Notes: a model not told the origin generated them from the letters alone. DNA of 21,550 nucleotides from Ruminococcaceae bacterium UBA5891 (GCA_002431945.1 DJET01000042.1:4803-26352); one strand, 5' to 3'; positions 12,453-19,990 are shown, counted from the first letter of the stretch. Translations and numbers: made by a program.

Positions 12453-14132
12453 ATGGCAGAGTTTTTAAAGCTTAAAAAGTCAAACTGTAAAAACTGTTAT
12501 AAATGCATCAGGCACTGCCCCGTAAAATCTATCCGTTTTTCGGGAAATCAGGCGCATATTGTCGGTAACGAATGTATACTTTGCGGTCAATGCTTTGTGG
12601 TCTGTCCCCAAAACGCCAAGGAGATTGCGGGCGAGACCGAACGCGCAGAGGTGCTTATAAATTCAGGCGCCCCCGTAATTGCAAGCGTTGCGCCGTCCTT
12701 TATAGCCAATTACGACGGAGTGGGCTTCGGCGAGCTTAAGGCGGCGCTTAAAAAATTAGGCTTTGCCGACGCCGAGGAAACCGCCGTGGGGGCTACGATT
12801 GTAAAGCGCGAATACGAACGCCTGCTTAAAGAGGAGCATAGGAACATACTTATTTCCTCCTGCTGTCATTCGGTTAATTTGCTTATACAAAAGTATTATC
12901 CCTCCTGCCTTCCGTATCTTGCCGATGTGCTGTCTCCCATGCAGGCGCACTGCGAGGATATAAAGCGCAGAAATCCCAATGCCAAAACCGTGTTTATAGG
13001 ACCGTGCGTTGCCAAAAAGGACGAAGCGGATTACTACACCGGAATTACCGACGCCGCACTTACCTTTGAGGAGCTTACCGAATGGTTTGAAAGAAAGGGA
13101 ATAACCCTTAACAAGGCGCTTGATAAATCAGACGAAAGCCTTGCCCGCTTTTTCCCGACAACCGGCGGCATACTTAAAACAATGGAAAAAAATATGCTGC
13201 CCGATTATACCTACATAGCCATAGACGGCGTTGAAAACTGTATGGCGGCGCTGCACGATATTGAAGAGGGCAATATAAACAACTGCTTTATTGAAATGTC
13301 GGCTTGCGCGGGCAGCTGTATAGGCGGTCCGGTTATGGAAAAATACCACCGTATGCCCGTGCGCGATTATGCGGCGGTGGCGGCTTACGCCGGCAAAAAG
13401 GATTTTACGGTAGACCAGCCCGACGAGCTTACGTTACGCAAAACCCTTGAATATATAGGCAGAAAGCTGCCCTATCCTTCCGAAAGCGAGATAAGGGACG
13501 CCCTGCATAAAATGGGCAAGCTAAAGCCCGAAGACGAGCTTAACTGCGGCTCCTGCGGATACAACACCTGCCGCGAAAAGGCGGTTGCGATTATTCAGGG
13601 CAAGGCAGAGGTTTCAATGTGCCTGCCGTTTTTAAAGGAGCGCGCCGAAAACTTTTCGGATAATATTATTAACAACACGCCCAACGGCATTGTTGTGCTT
13701 AACGATAAATACGAGGTACAGCAGATAAACCGCGCGGCGCTTAAGCTTATGAACATTCCGCGCGAATCGGACGTTATGGGCGAGCCGATAATCCGCATTT
13801 TAGATCCTAAGCCGTTTATGGACGTACAGCGAACCGGCAAAGCGGTAAGGGACGAAAAGGTATATCTTGCGGAATACGATAAATATGTTGAGCAAACGAT
13901 AGTGCTTGACAAGGAGTACAAGGCGCTCATCTGCATTATGCGCGACGTTTCGGACGAGGAACAGCAAAAGCAGCGCAAAGAGGAACTGAGCCGCCAGACG
14001 GTGGAAACCGCCGACAGGGTTGTTGACAAGCAGATGCGTATCGTTCAGGAAATAGCCTCGCTTTTGGGCGAAACCGCCGCCGAGACCAAAATAGCGCTTA
14101 CTAAGCTTAAGGAGTCTATGAGTGATGAATAA
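12453..14132 (+). CDS. PAS-containing putative sensory [FeFe] hydrogenase (group C, HydS-like)
   Basis: 559 aa. Two N-terminal [4Fe-4S] motifs (C12/15/18/22 and C41/44/47/51). The H-cluster domain follows, with L1 ISSCCHS (C137, C138), L2 FIGPCVAKKDEAD (C185) and L3 EMSACAGSCIGGP (C285, C289), which together carry the cluster ligands. Next is a CGSCGYNTC Fe-S motif (C365, C368, C373, with C390), then a PAS domain (about 400-510, NTPNGIVVLNDKYEVQQINRAA) and a C-terminal helical tail. Group C enzymes with PAS domains beside PP2C phosphatases are regarded as H2 sensors rather than bulk catalysts. L1 has His where catalytic enzymes have Pro, and L2 has GPC rather than MPC. The [2Fe-2S] gene lies 12 nt upstream; the 3' end overlaps the phosphatase gene. 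Confidence 0.92.
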   Translation: MAEFLKLKKSNCKNCYKCIRHCPVKSIRFSGNQAHIVGNECILCGQCFVVCPQNAKEIAGETERAEVLINSGAPVIASVAPSFIANYDGVGFGELKAALKKLGFADAEETAVGATIVKREYERLLKEEHRNILISSCCHSVNLLIQKYYPSCLPYLADVLSPMQAHCEDIKRRNPNAKTVFIGPCVAKKDEADYYTGITDAALTFEELTEWFERKGITLNKALDKSDESLARFFPTTGGILKTMEKNMLPDYTYIAIDGVENCMAALHDIEEGNINNCFIEMSACAGSCIGGPVMEKYHRMPVRDYAAVAAYAGKKDFTVDQPDELTLRKTLEYIGRKLPYPSESEIRDALHKMGKLKPEDELNCGSCGYNTCREKAVAIIQGKAEVSMCLPFLKERAENFSDNIINNTPNGIVVLNDKYEVQQINRAALKLMNIPRESDVMGEPIIRILDPKPFMDVQRTGKAVRDEKVYLAEYDKYVEQTIVLDKEYKALICIMRDVSDEEQQKQRKEELSRQTVETADRVVDKQMRIVQEIASLLGETAAETKIALTKLKESMSDE

Positions 14133-15297
14133 GCTTTGCGCCGATATAGGATACAGAAGTATTTTTCACGAGGGTGAAGAGCTTTGCGGCGACCATGTGG
14201 ACGTTATCGAGCAGGAGGACGGCTCAACCGTTGTCGTGCTGGCAGACGGGCTCGGCAGCGGCGTTAAGGCAAGCATTTTATCCACCCTTACCTCTAAAAT
14301 AATATCAACTATGATAGCGGCGGGGCTTTCGCTTAAGGATTGCGTTGAAACGATCGCCGCCACACTGCCTGTTTGCTCGGTAAGGCAGGTTGCGTATTCC
14401 ACCTTTACCATAATGCGTATAGTAGACAGCAACGAGGCCGAGCTTATACAGTACGATAACCCGGCGGTTATACTGCTGCGTGACGGCGAGGAATACGATT
14501 ACCCGAAAACCGAGCTTAATATTGAGGGAAAAAAGATATATCAGTCGAGCATAAGGCTTGCGGAAAACGACGTGTTTATTCTTATGAGCGACGGCTGCCC
14601 CCACGCCGGCATAGGCACCGAATATAATTTCGGCTGGCAGCGCGAGGATATAGCCGAGTTTATGAAAACCTTTTATTCCGTCGGCTATACCGCAAAAACG
14701 CTTTCCACCATACTTATAGACGAATGCAACCGTCTTTACGGCGGAAAGCCCGGCGACGACGCCACTGCCTGCGTTGTGAGAATAAGAAAACGCGAGCCTA
14801 TGAATTTACTGTTCGGTCCGCCCTCTAACCGTGACGACTGCGATAAAATGATGTCCCTTTTCTTTTCAAAGGAGGGCAAGCACATAATCTGCGGCGGCAC
14901 AACCTCTACAATAGCGGCAAAGTATTTGGGCAGACCGCTTAAGCCTAAGCTTGAGTTTATCGATAAAGACGTTCCGCCCATAGCCGAAATTGAGGGCGTG
15001 GATCTTGTGACCGAGGGCGTTATTACCATAAATAAGGTGCTTTCCTATGCGAAGGATTATCTTAACGATAACGAATCCTACTCGCAGTGGGGGGTTAAAC
15101 GGGACGGAGCCTCGCTTATATGCCGTCTGCTTTTTGAAGAGGCAACGGATATTAACTTCTTTGTGGGCAGAGCAATTAACCCCGCGCACCAAAACCCCGA
15201 TCTGCCGATAAACTTTAACATAAAAATGCAGCTTGTAACAGAGCTGTCGGATTGCCTTAAAAAAATGGGCAAAAAAATAAAGGTAAGTTATTTTTAG
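14125..15297 (+). CDS. PP2C/SpoIIE-family protein phosphatase with extra C-terminal domain
   Basis: 390 aa from ATG 14125 (an in-frame GTG at 14122 is equally near AAGGAG at 14109-14114). Metal-dependent Ser/Thr phosphatase domain in the first 220 residues: CGDHV (D23), VVLADGLGSG (D41-G42), FILMSDGCPHAG (about 153) and GDDATACVV (about 210), so the aspartates for the dinuclear metal site are all present. Residues about 225-390 form a second domain I do not recognise, beginning LLFGPPSNRDDCDKMMSLFF and containing HIICGGTTSTIAAKYLGR. The gene overlaps the sensory hydrogenase gene by 8 bp, implying coupled translation and a shared pathway: redox or H2 state sensed by the PAS/H-cluster protein, output through dephosphorylation of an unknown target (inference from family context). 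Confidence 0.88.
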   Translation: MNKLCADIGYRSIFHEGEELCGDHVDVIEQEDGSTVVVLADGLGSGVKASILSTLTSKIISTMIAAGLSLKDCVETIAATLPVCSVRQVAYSTFTIMRIVDSNEAELIQYDNPAVILLRDGEEYDYPKTELNIEGKKIYQSSIRLAENDVFILMSDGCPHAGIGTEYNFGWQREDIAEFMKTFYSVGYTAKTLSTILIDECNRLYGGKPGDDATACVVRIRKREPMNLLFGPPSNRDDCDKMMSLFFSKEGKHIICGGTTSTIAAKYLGRPLKPKLEFIDKDVPPIAEIEGVDLVTEGVITINKVLSYAKDYLNDNESYSQWGVKRDGASLICRLLFEEATDINFFVGRAINPAHQNPDLPINFNIKMQLVTELSDCLKKMGKKIKVSYF

Positions 15298-15305
15298 TTT
15301 TCACC

Positions 15306-15324
15306 TTGCCGCAGGGAGCGGCAG
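15306..15324 (+). other. Small hairpin between phosphatase and hydrogenase genes
   Basis: TGCCGC-AGGGA-GCGGCA (15307-15323) in the 40-nt gap, with no T-run. It could be an RNA processing or stability element; the RBS of the next gene follows it. Confidence 0.4.
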
Positions 15325-15337
15325 TTAGGAGCCGATT

Positions 15338-16762
15338 TTGAGAAAGTTTGATACCAAAGTACAGCATTTAAAATACAAGGTTTTGCGTGAGGTTGCGCGC
15401 GAGGCATGGGCGGGAACCCTTACCGAGCATATGCTTGATATCCCCAAAAAGATAGTTCCCGGCAACGAGCCTACAATGCGCTGCTGCGTTTATAAGGAAC
15501 GCGCAATTTTAGAGGAGCGCATTAAAATCGCAATGGGCGGCGATAAGGATAACCCCAACGTTATAGAGGTTATAGAAATTGCCTGTGACGAATGCCCTAT
15601 GGGCGGATACGACGTTACCGAGGCGTGCCGCGGCTGCCTTGCCCACCGCTGCGAGGACGTTTGCAGGCGCGGAGCCATTTCGTTCGACAGCCAGCAGAAA
15701 GCCCATATTGACAAAACAAAGTGCGTTGAGTGCGGTCAGTGCGCAAAGGTCTGCCCTTACAGCGCAATTATGAATTTCAAGCGCCCGTGTATGAACGCCT
15801 GCAAGGTAAACGCCATTTCAATGACCGAGACCAAGGCGGCGTGCATAGACAACGGAAAGTGCATTTCCTGCGGCGCCTGCGTTTATCAGTGTCCGTTCGG
15901 CGCAATAACCGATAAATCGTTTATATTAGACGCTGTTGAAATGCTTAAAAATAATAACGAAAACAAGGTTTACGCCGTTGTCGCCCCCTCTATTTCAAGC
16001 CAGTTTACATATGCCAAGCTCGGTCAGGTAATTTCGGGCATAAAGGCGCTCGGTTTCCACACGGTTGTTGAGGCGGCTTTAGGGGCTGATATGGTAGCCT
16101 ATGCCGAATCCAAGGAGCTTGCCGAAAAGGGCTTTTTAACAAGCTCCTGCTGCCCCGCCTTTGTAAGCTATATTAAAAGCCAGTTTCCTGAGCTTGAGGA
16201 GAATATTTCCCACAACCTTTCACCTGCGGCTACAATTTCAAAATATATAAAGGAGCAGGATCCCACCGCTAAAATAGTGTTTATAGGACCCTGCACCGCA
16301 AAGAAAATGGAGTTCCAAAAGCCGGAGGTTCGCCCGTATATCGACTGCGTTATTACCTTTGAGGAATTGCAGGCCTTGTTTGACAGCCGCGACCTTGAAA
16401 TAACCGAAATGGAGGAGGGAGTGCTTGACAACGCTTCTTACTTCGGCAGAATATTCGCGCGCTGCGGCGGCCTTTCGGACGCGGTTGCCGAGGCGCTTAA
16501 GGAGCAGGGCATAACCGACTTTGAGCTTAAGGGCGTTTCGTGCGACGGCATTGAGCAGTGCAAGATTGCTCTGCTTAAGGCAAAGCGCAAGCTTTCCGAC
16601 GCTAACTTTATAGAGGGTATGGCGTGCATAGGCGGCTGTATAGGCGGCGCGGGCTGCCTTACCCACGGCGAAAAGAACAAGCTTCAGGTAGATAAGTACG
16701 GTATGGAGGCTCACGAAAAAACCATAACCGACGCGATAAGCCAGCTTGGAAATGTAAAATAA
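15338..16762 (+). CDS. [FeFe] hydrogenase, group B type, with multiple Fe-S clusters
   Basis: 474 aa. Start is TTG with TTAGGAG six bases upstream. The N-terminal part is Cys-rich (C49, C50, C83/C86, C97/C100, C105/C109), followed by two ferredoxin-type [4Fe-4S] motifs (C129/132/135/139 and C175/178/181/185). The H-cluster domain has L1 LTSSCCPAF (C271, C272), L2 FIGPCTAKKMEF (C319) and L3 EGMACIGGCIGGAG (C430, C434), giving all cluster ligands. The TSxCCPAF..GPCTAKK..MACIGGCIGG set is that of the group B [FeFe] hydrogenases of anaerobic Firmicutes, little studied biochemically. It lacks the C-terminal small-subunit region typical of some group A enzymes. Last gene of the operon; probably the catalytic enzyme matched to the upstream sensor. 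Maturation genes are not in the window. Confidence 0.92.
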   Translation: MRKFDTKVQHLKYKVLREVAREAWAGTLTEHMLDIPKKIVPGNEPTMRCCVYKERAILEERIKIAMGGDKDNPNVIEVIEIACDECPMGGYDVTEACRGCLAHRCEDVCRRGAISFDSQQKAHIDKTKCVECGQCAKVCPYSAIMNFKRPCMNACKVNAISMTETKAACIDNGKCISCGACVYQCPFGAITDKSFILDAVEMLKNNNENKVYAVVAPSISSQFTYAKLGQVISGIKALGFHTVVEAALGADMVAYAESKELAEKGFLTSSCCPAFVSYIKSQFPELEENISHNLSPAATISKYIKEQDPTAKIVFIGPCTAKKMEFQKPEVRPYIDCVITFEELQALFDSRDLEITEMEEGVLDNASYFGRIFARCGGLSDAVAEALKEQGITDFELKGVSCDGIEQCKIALLKAKRKLSDANFIEGMACIGGCIGGAGCLTHGEKNKLQVDKYGMEAHEKTITDAISQLGNVK

Positions 16763-17030
16763 TACGGCAAAGCGGCGCGGTGCTCGCAATGACAAGGCAA
16801 CAGCTTACTGCACACACCTCACGGCATTTGTGGCAACTAAATGGTGTGTCATTCTGAGTGACGTTGCGAGCGCCTGCAGTGCAGGAAGAAGCGAGCAACG
16901 GCGGGCGCCGCGGTCAAAAGTTGTTCGCGCCCAAGCGAATAACAACTTTTGGGCACCGCAAGAGAGTGGTAAGCACGAAAGAATCCGTAATCCCCTTAGA
17001 GGAGAACGGATTGCCACACGCCTAATGACG
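16763..17030. repeat. Mosaic dispersed repeat region, copy E
   Basis: No gene here. It begins with a partial CTCGCAATGACAAGG unit (16791-16800 area), then TGTCATTCTGA, then a core of about 115 bp (16856-16969) that is the reverse complement of the core at 10190-10306, including AAAAGTTGTT (16916-16925) and AACAACTTTT (16941-16950). It ends with GAAAGAATCCGTAATCCCCTT and AACGGATTGCC in the same orientation as at 10141-10180. The core is therefore inverted relative to its flanks between the two copies. Confidence 0.7.
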
Positions 17031-17034
17031 GAAA

Positions 17035-17074
17035 AAATCAGGCAGTAAAAACCAAGGTTTTTACTGCCTGATTT
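17035..17074. terminator. Bidirectional hairpin terminator between convergent genes
   Basis: Perfect inverted repeat with 19-bp arms (17035-17053 and 17056-17074), starting AAATCAGGCAGTAAAAACC. T/A-rich ends on both strands. It separates the hydrogenase operon from the minus-strand small genes and can serve both. Confidence 0.75.
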
Positions 17075-17085
17075 AATAATAATAT

Positions 17086-17370
17086 TTAAGACTTAAGCGC
17101 TCTTTCAAGCCATATAAAGCCTACGTCAAGCGCGTCAAAAAACGAATCCTTAACGGTGTTTTTTGAAACCCGTTCTTTTTCGGGCAGCTGGGTATCGCTT
17201 TTTAAAAGCTCCACGCTTACCTTTTCGGGTATAGTATCGTCCCCCTCTTTTTTGGTGGAAAGAATATTAAATCTTACCACATAGGGCTCAGACATATCCC
17301 CGTAATAAATTTCCTTGCCGCATTTAACTATCGGCTTATCCTTGTAGGTTAAAAATCTGTTTTCAGCCAT
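17086..17370 (-). CDS. Conserved hypothetical protein (94 aa)
   Basis: No named function. MAENRFLTYKDKPIVKCGKE followed by IYYGDMSEPYVVRFNILSTK and ending FDALDVGFIWLERALKS resembles a small uncharacterised family I have seen repeatedly in Clostridia. Compact alpha/beta composition, no signal peptide or membrane helix. It is the second gene of a pair, starting 8 nt after the 88-aa gene, and ends just before the shared terminator. No catalytic motif is apparent. Confidence 0.8.
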   Translation of the reverse strand: MAENRFLTYKDKPIVKCGKEIYYGDMSEPYVVRFNILSTKKEGDDTIPEKVSVELLKSDTQLPEKERVSKNTVKDSFFDALDVGFIWLERALKS

Positions 17371-17378
17371 TTAATGCC

Positions 17379-17645
17379 TCACTTTTCATCTTTAGGCATC
17401 TCGCCGTAAAGGTTAAACCTGAACAGCATTGTCTCGTCTTCGGGGTTGGTGCAGCGAATGGTAGCCTCGGTAACCTCGGAATTGCTTAAAATGGTGCTGA
17501 GCCCCAACATCTGGCACAGCTTTGATTTAAGGTTTAAAACGTCGCCGTCCTTGGTTTCAAGGTATACGTCGCCCTTGCATTCATCGATAGCCTTTATAAA
17601 ATCATCAAAATCCACATTGTGAAGCTGAATTTTTCCGTTATCCAT
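17379..17645 (-). CDS. Conserved hypothetical protein (88 aa)
   Basis: Contains DFDDFIKAIDECKGDVYLET, then LNLKSKLCQMLGLSTIL and CTNPEDETMLFRFNLYGEMP. Similar small proteins in Clostridia databases are sometimes labelled polyA polymerase, which the sequence does not support (no nucleotidyltransferase motif, too short). GGAGGG upstream of the ATG and a near-consensus promoter make this a confident gene. It is co-transcribed with the 94-aa gene; the recurring pairing suggests they act together, function unknown. Confidence 0.82.
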   Translation of the reverse strand: MDNGKIQLHNVDFDDFIKAIDECKGDVYLETKDGDVLNLKSKLCQMLGLSTILSNSEVTEATIRCTNPEDETMLFRFNLYGEMPKDEK

Positions 17646-17677
17646 TATATAACCCTCCTATTATATTTTACGGTATT

Positions 17678-17706
17678 AGTATATACGATATATGCGGATA
17701 TGTCAA
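17678..17706 (-). promoter_or_regulatory. Promoter of the 88-aa/94-aa gene pair
   Basis: Minus strand: TTGACA (17706-17701), 17-bp spacer, TATACT (17683-17678); 33 bp upstream of the ATG. Confidence 0.75.
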
Positions 17707-17723
17707 GTTAATGCTTTGTTAAA

Positions 17724-18542
17724 TTATCCCACAAAAATTTGCACCCAGTATTTTGCACCGTTCTTTTCGGCAATTCCTACCGCAATGCCGGTAAACTCAC
17801 CGCGCAAAATATTCTCTTTATGACCTACGGAATTCATCCAATCCGCCATAACCGCCGCAGGCGTAGGCTGACCCATTGCAATATTCTCGCCGGCGTAATG
17901 CTTTGATATACCGCTAAGCACGGACAGGCAGTCGGAACCGTCAGGTCTTTTATGCTCAAATAAGGTTGTTATTTCATTGGCGCGTATATCTGCGGCGGAC
18001 TGAATATCATCTCTGTACGTAAGCTCTGCAAGCCCGACCTTTGCGCGTTCCGCATTTACAAGGCGCAAAATCTCCGCCTGCTCGGCGGTTTGGTTATAGC
18101 TTGCCGCAAGCTTTGCGATTTTTTCGGTTTCCTTAGCTCCGCAAACGGTGCATACGCGCTGTCTTTGCCCCTCGGCTGCGGTCGTAGCCTGTTTTGTAAC
18201 AGCCCAATCGCCGAAGTTATGCCCTTTTTTGGCAACAATATTGTCCTTGTAAGTCTTTCCGCAGCTGCATTTGTGAAGTGTGTAGCCGTCTGCCGTGCAG
18301 GTGGGGGCTGTTACCGTTTCGGTGTATTCGTGGGTGTGGTTACCGTCGGTTTTTGAAGTCTCCTGCGGCTCGCTGCTGATTTCCTCCGGCGTGCTTTGGG
18401 ATTCGGAGGAAGAAACAACGCTTTCTTCCTTTAAAAAAGCGGAAGAATTGCCGCCCGACTCACCCTGCCTTTTGCAGCCGGAAAGCGCTGTGACGGCAAT
18501 AAGCAATACCGCCGCGGCAAAAGCAATATTTTTAAAACGCAT
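17724..18542 (-). CDS. CAP/SCP-domain lipoprotein with Cys/His repeat linker
   Basis: 272 aa. A type II signal peptide ends in a lipobox, ALSGC with C23, so the protein should be anchored on the outer face of the membrane. A Ser/Glu-rich stretch follows (about 30-65), then two related segments of about 38 residues (about 69-140: TCTADGYTLHKCSCG and EGQRQRVCTVCGAKE, each with upstream His/Trp) like zinc-ribbon-style surface repeats. The C-terminal CAP domain (about 150-272) has ILRLVNAERAKVGLAEL, LFEHKRPDGS, HYAGENIAMG and WMNSVGHKENIL, the family's conserved blocks; its function in bacteria is poorly known. AGAGG precedes the ATG. It starts 16 nt after the esterase gene on the same strand and may share its transcript. 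Confidence 0.9.
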   Translation of the reverse strand: MRFKNIAFAAAVLLIAVTALSGCKRQGESGGNSSAFLKEESVVSSSESQSTPEEISSEPQETSKTDGNHTHEYTETVTAPTCTADGYTLHKCSCGKTYKDNIVAKKGHNFGDWAVTKQATTAAEGQRQRVCTVCGAKETEKIAKLAASYNQTAEQAEILRLVNAERAKVGLAELTYRDDIQSAADIRANEITTLFEHKRPDGSDCLSVLSGISKHYAGENIAMGQPTPAAVMADWMNSVGHKENILRGEFTGIAVGIAEKNGAKYWVQIFVG

Positions 18543-18558
18543 AATTAACCTCTTAAAT

Positions 18559-19404
18559 TTATATTTCTGCTTTAAAGTCCATAAGCCTTAACCACTTTTC
18601 CGCTGCGGTAAGCCAAGCGGCGGCGTGGTCGGTTTTTTCGTTCGTTCCGTTATTGGTAAGGTAATCCGCCGTGGAAAGACCGTGCCATCCGTAAGGATAT
18701 ATATGCAGCTCAAACGGTATTTTATACCTTCCGAGCGCAGAAGCGTAGAGTATGCTGTTCATTACGGGAACGCAGTTATCCTCGGCTGTGTGCCACAAAA
18801 AAGCAGGGGGCGTGCCCTCACTTACAAGGCGGTCGCACGAAAAATAATTTATATCCTCAGGCGTCGGCTCTTCCCTGCCCGAAAGGTTTACAAAGCTGCC
18901 CTTATGGGAGTACGCGGGATCGGCGGTTATAACGGGGTAGCAAAGCAGCGAGGCGCTAACCGGCTTGCTTTCGGGGAAAACCTGCCTTACCTCTTTGCAG
19001 TTATACGCGGTTGTGTAGTGCGCCGCTAAGTGACCGCCTGCCGAAAAACCGATTATTGCAAGCTTTTCGGTGTTGCAGTTCCAGTTATCGGCATTTTCGT
19101 AAATAAGCTCGATAAGCGCCGCAACCTCGCGCAGCTGAGTAGGGAAACGGTGCGGAGCTACCGAATAGGTTATAACAAAAACGTTAAAGCCCTGCGGCAA
19201 AAAGTGCAGCGCTATCGGTTCGGACTCACGCTGCGAACACATACCGTAGCCGCCGCCGGGGCAGACTATCATACAGGGGCGCTTTTTATCCTGCCTGTGC
19301 ATTTCCGTCATATTATAAGGCAGATACATCTCTACCGTGGGGTCGCAGCCGTTTTCGCCCAAAAACGGGTATTTATCTTTTAAATGTATAATTTCGTGTT
19401 TCAT
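18559..19404 (-). CDS. Alpha/beta hydrolase, acetylesterase / BD-FAE-like
   Basis: 281 aa, no signal peptide, probably cytoplasmic. Oxyanion motif CPGGGYGMCS (48-57), nucleophile elbow G119-F-S121-A-G (IIGFSAGGHLAAH), acid residue in HTAEDNCVPV and catalytic His in YGWHGLS near the C-terminus complete the triad. The layout matches esterase/lipase family members of the acetyl-xylan and feruloyl esterase-like type common in gut Clostridia, which deacylate sugar oligomers; the substrate is not determined here. GAGGAA six bases before the ATG. Followed after 16 nt by the CAP lipoprotein gene and preceded by the YgjP-type gene (stop at 19420, 15 nt gap), all on the minus strand. Confidence 0.9.
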   Translation of the reverse strand: MKHEIIHLKDKYPFLGENGCDPTVEMYLPYNMTEMHRQDKKRPCMIVCPGGGYGMCSQRESEPIALHFLPQGFNVFVITYSVAPHRFPTQLREVAALIELIYENADNWNCNTEKLAIIGFSAGGHLAAHYTTAYNCKEVRQVFPESKPVSASLLCYPVITADPAYSHKGSFVNLSGREEPTPEDINYFSCDRLVSEGTPPAFLWHTAEDNCVPVMNSILYASALGRYKIPFELHIYPYGWHGLSTADYLTNNGTNEKTDHAAAWLTAAEKWLRLMDFKAEI

Positions 19405-19419
19405 ATATTATTCCTCGTT

Positions 19420-19932
19420 TCAAATGGTTTTAAGCAATTTTTGCCTTTCCTTATAGTCGGGCATATATTTTTTTACCGTGTTATAAAACTCTTTAGAATG
19501 ATTATGGTGCGCTATATGCGCAAGCTCGTGAACAACAACGTATTCAACCGCCGCTTGCGGGTACGCCATAAGCCGCCACGAAAAGCAGATCGCGTTTTTG
19601 CCGCTGCACGAGCCGAAGCGCGTTTTGGCAGAGGTAATTTTAACCGACGCGGGGCGAAGCCCCATAAGCGCCGAATATTTTTCCACCAAGGGCGGCAGGC
19701 AAAGCCGTGCCTGCTTTATCAGCTCGTCCTTATGCATATCAGCGTTAAGATTTTTTTCCTGCCGCTTTTTTTGAAGCAGAAGCTTTTTGTTTATCCAGTC
19801 CTCAAGGCCTGATACAAATTTTTCAATTTCACTGCCCGAAACGCCGTAGGGCGCGCGCACAAGCACCTTGCAGTCACTTGTTATTTCAAGCCCCATCGTA
19901 CTGCGAGAGGAACGCTTTACGGTGTAATTCAA
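19420..19932 (-). CDS. YgjP/WLM-family zinc metallopeptidase-like protein
   Basis: 170 aa from TTG at 19932. The N-terminal part MNYTVKRSSRSTMGLEI and VLVRAPYGVS is typical of the DUF45/YgjP family; the zinc site is H135-E-L-A-H139 with H145 in AHHNHSKEFY, and TRFGSCSGKNAICFSWRL precedes it as in relatives. Start choice: the sequence reads GGGTGAT-ATT-TTG, where GGTGAT complements the 3' end of 16S rRNA at a workable distance; an in-frame TTG four codons upstream (19944) has no RBS. E. coli YgjP has been reported as a UTP pyrophosphatase, but whether that holds for this branch is unknown. Ends 15 nt before the esterase start. Confidence 0.87.
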   Translation of the reverse strand: MNYTVKRSSRSTMGLEITSDCKVLVRAPYGVSGSEIEKFVSGLEDWINKKLLLQKKRQEKNLNADMHKDELIKQARLCLPPLVEKYSALMGLRPASVKITSAKTRFGSCSGKNAICFSWRLMAYPQAAVEYVVVHELAHIAHHNHSKEFYNTVKKYMPDYKERQKLLKTI

Positions 19933-19947
19933 AATATCACCCAAATT

Positions 19948-19984
19948 AAAAGCGGTGCCTGCGGAAACGCAAACACCGCTTTTT
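19948..19984. terminator. Bidirectional terminator after the TM2 gene
   Basis: AAAAGCGGTG (19948-19957) pairs with CACCGCTTTT (19974-19983), inner GCG/CGC. T-runs on both strands. It lies between the TM2 stop (19991) and the YgjP-type start, so it ends the TM2 transcript on the minus strand. Confidence 0.75.
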
Positions 19985-19990
19985 GATTTT

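Noticed and set aside
16238..17017. Minus-strand open frames of 60-185 aa
   Set aside because: Antisense to the group B hydrogenase or made of the dispersed repeat; no independent support.
18625..19812. Plus-strand open frames of 117-142 aa
   Set aside because: Shadows of the esterase and YgjP-type genes on the opposite strand, both supported by catalytic motifs.
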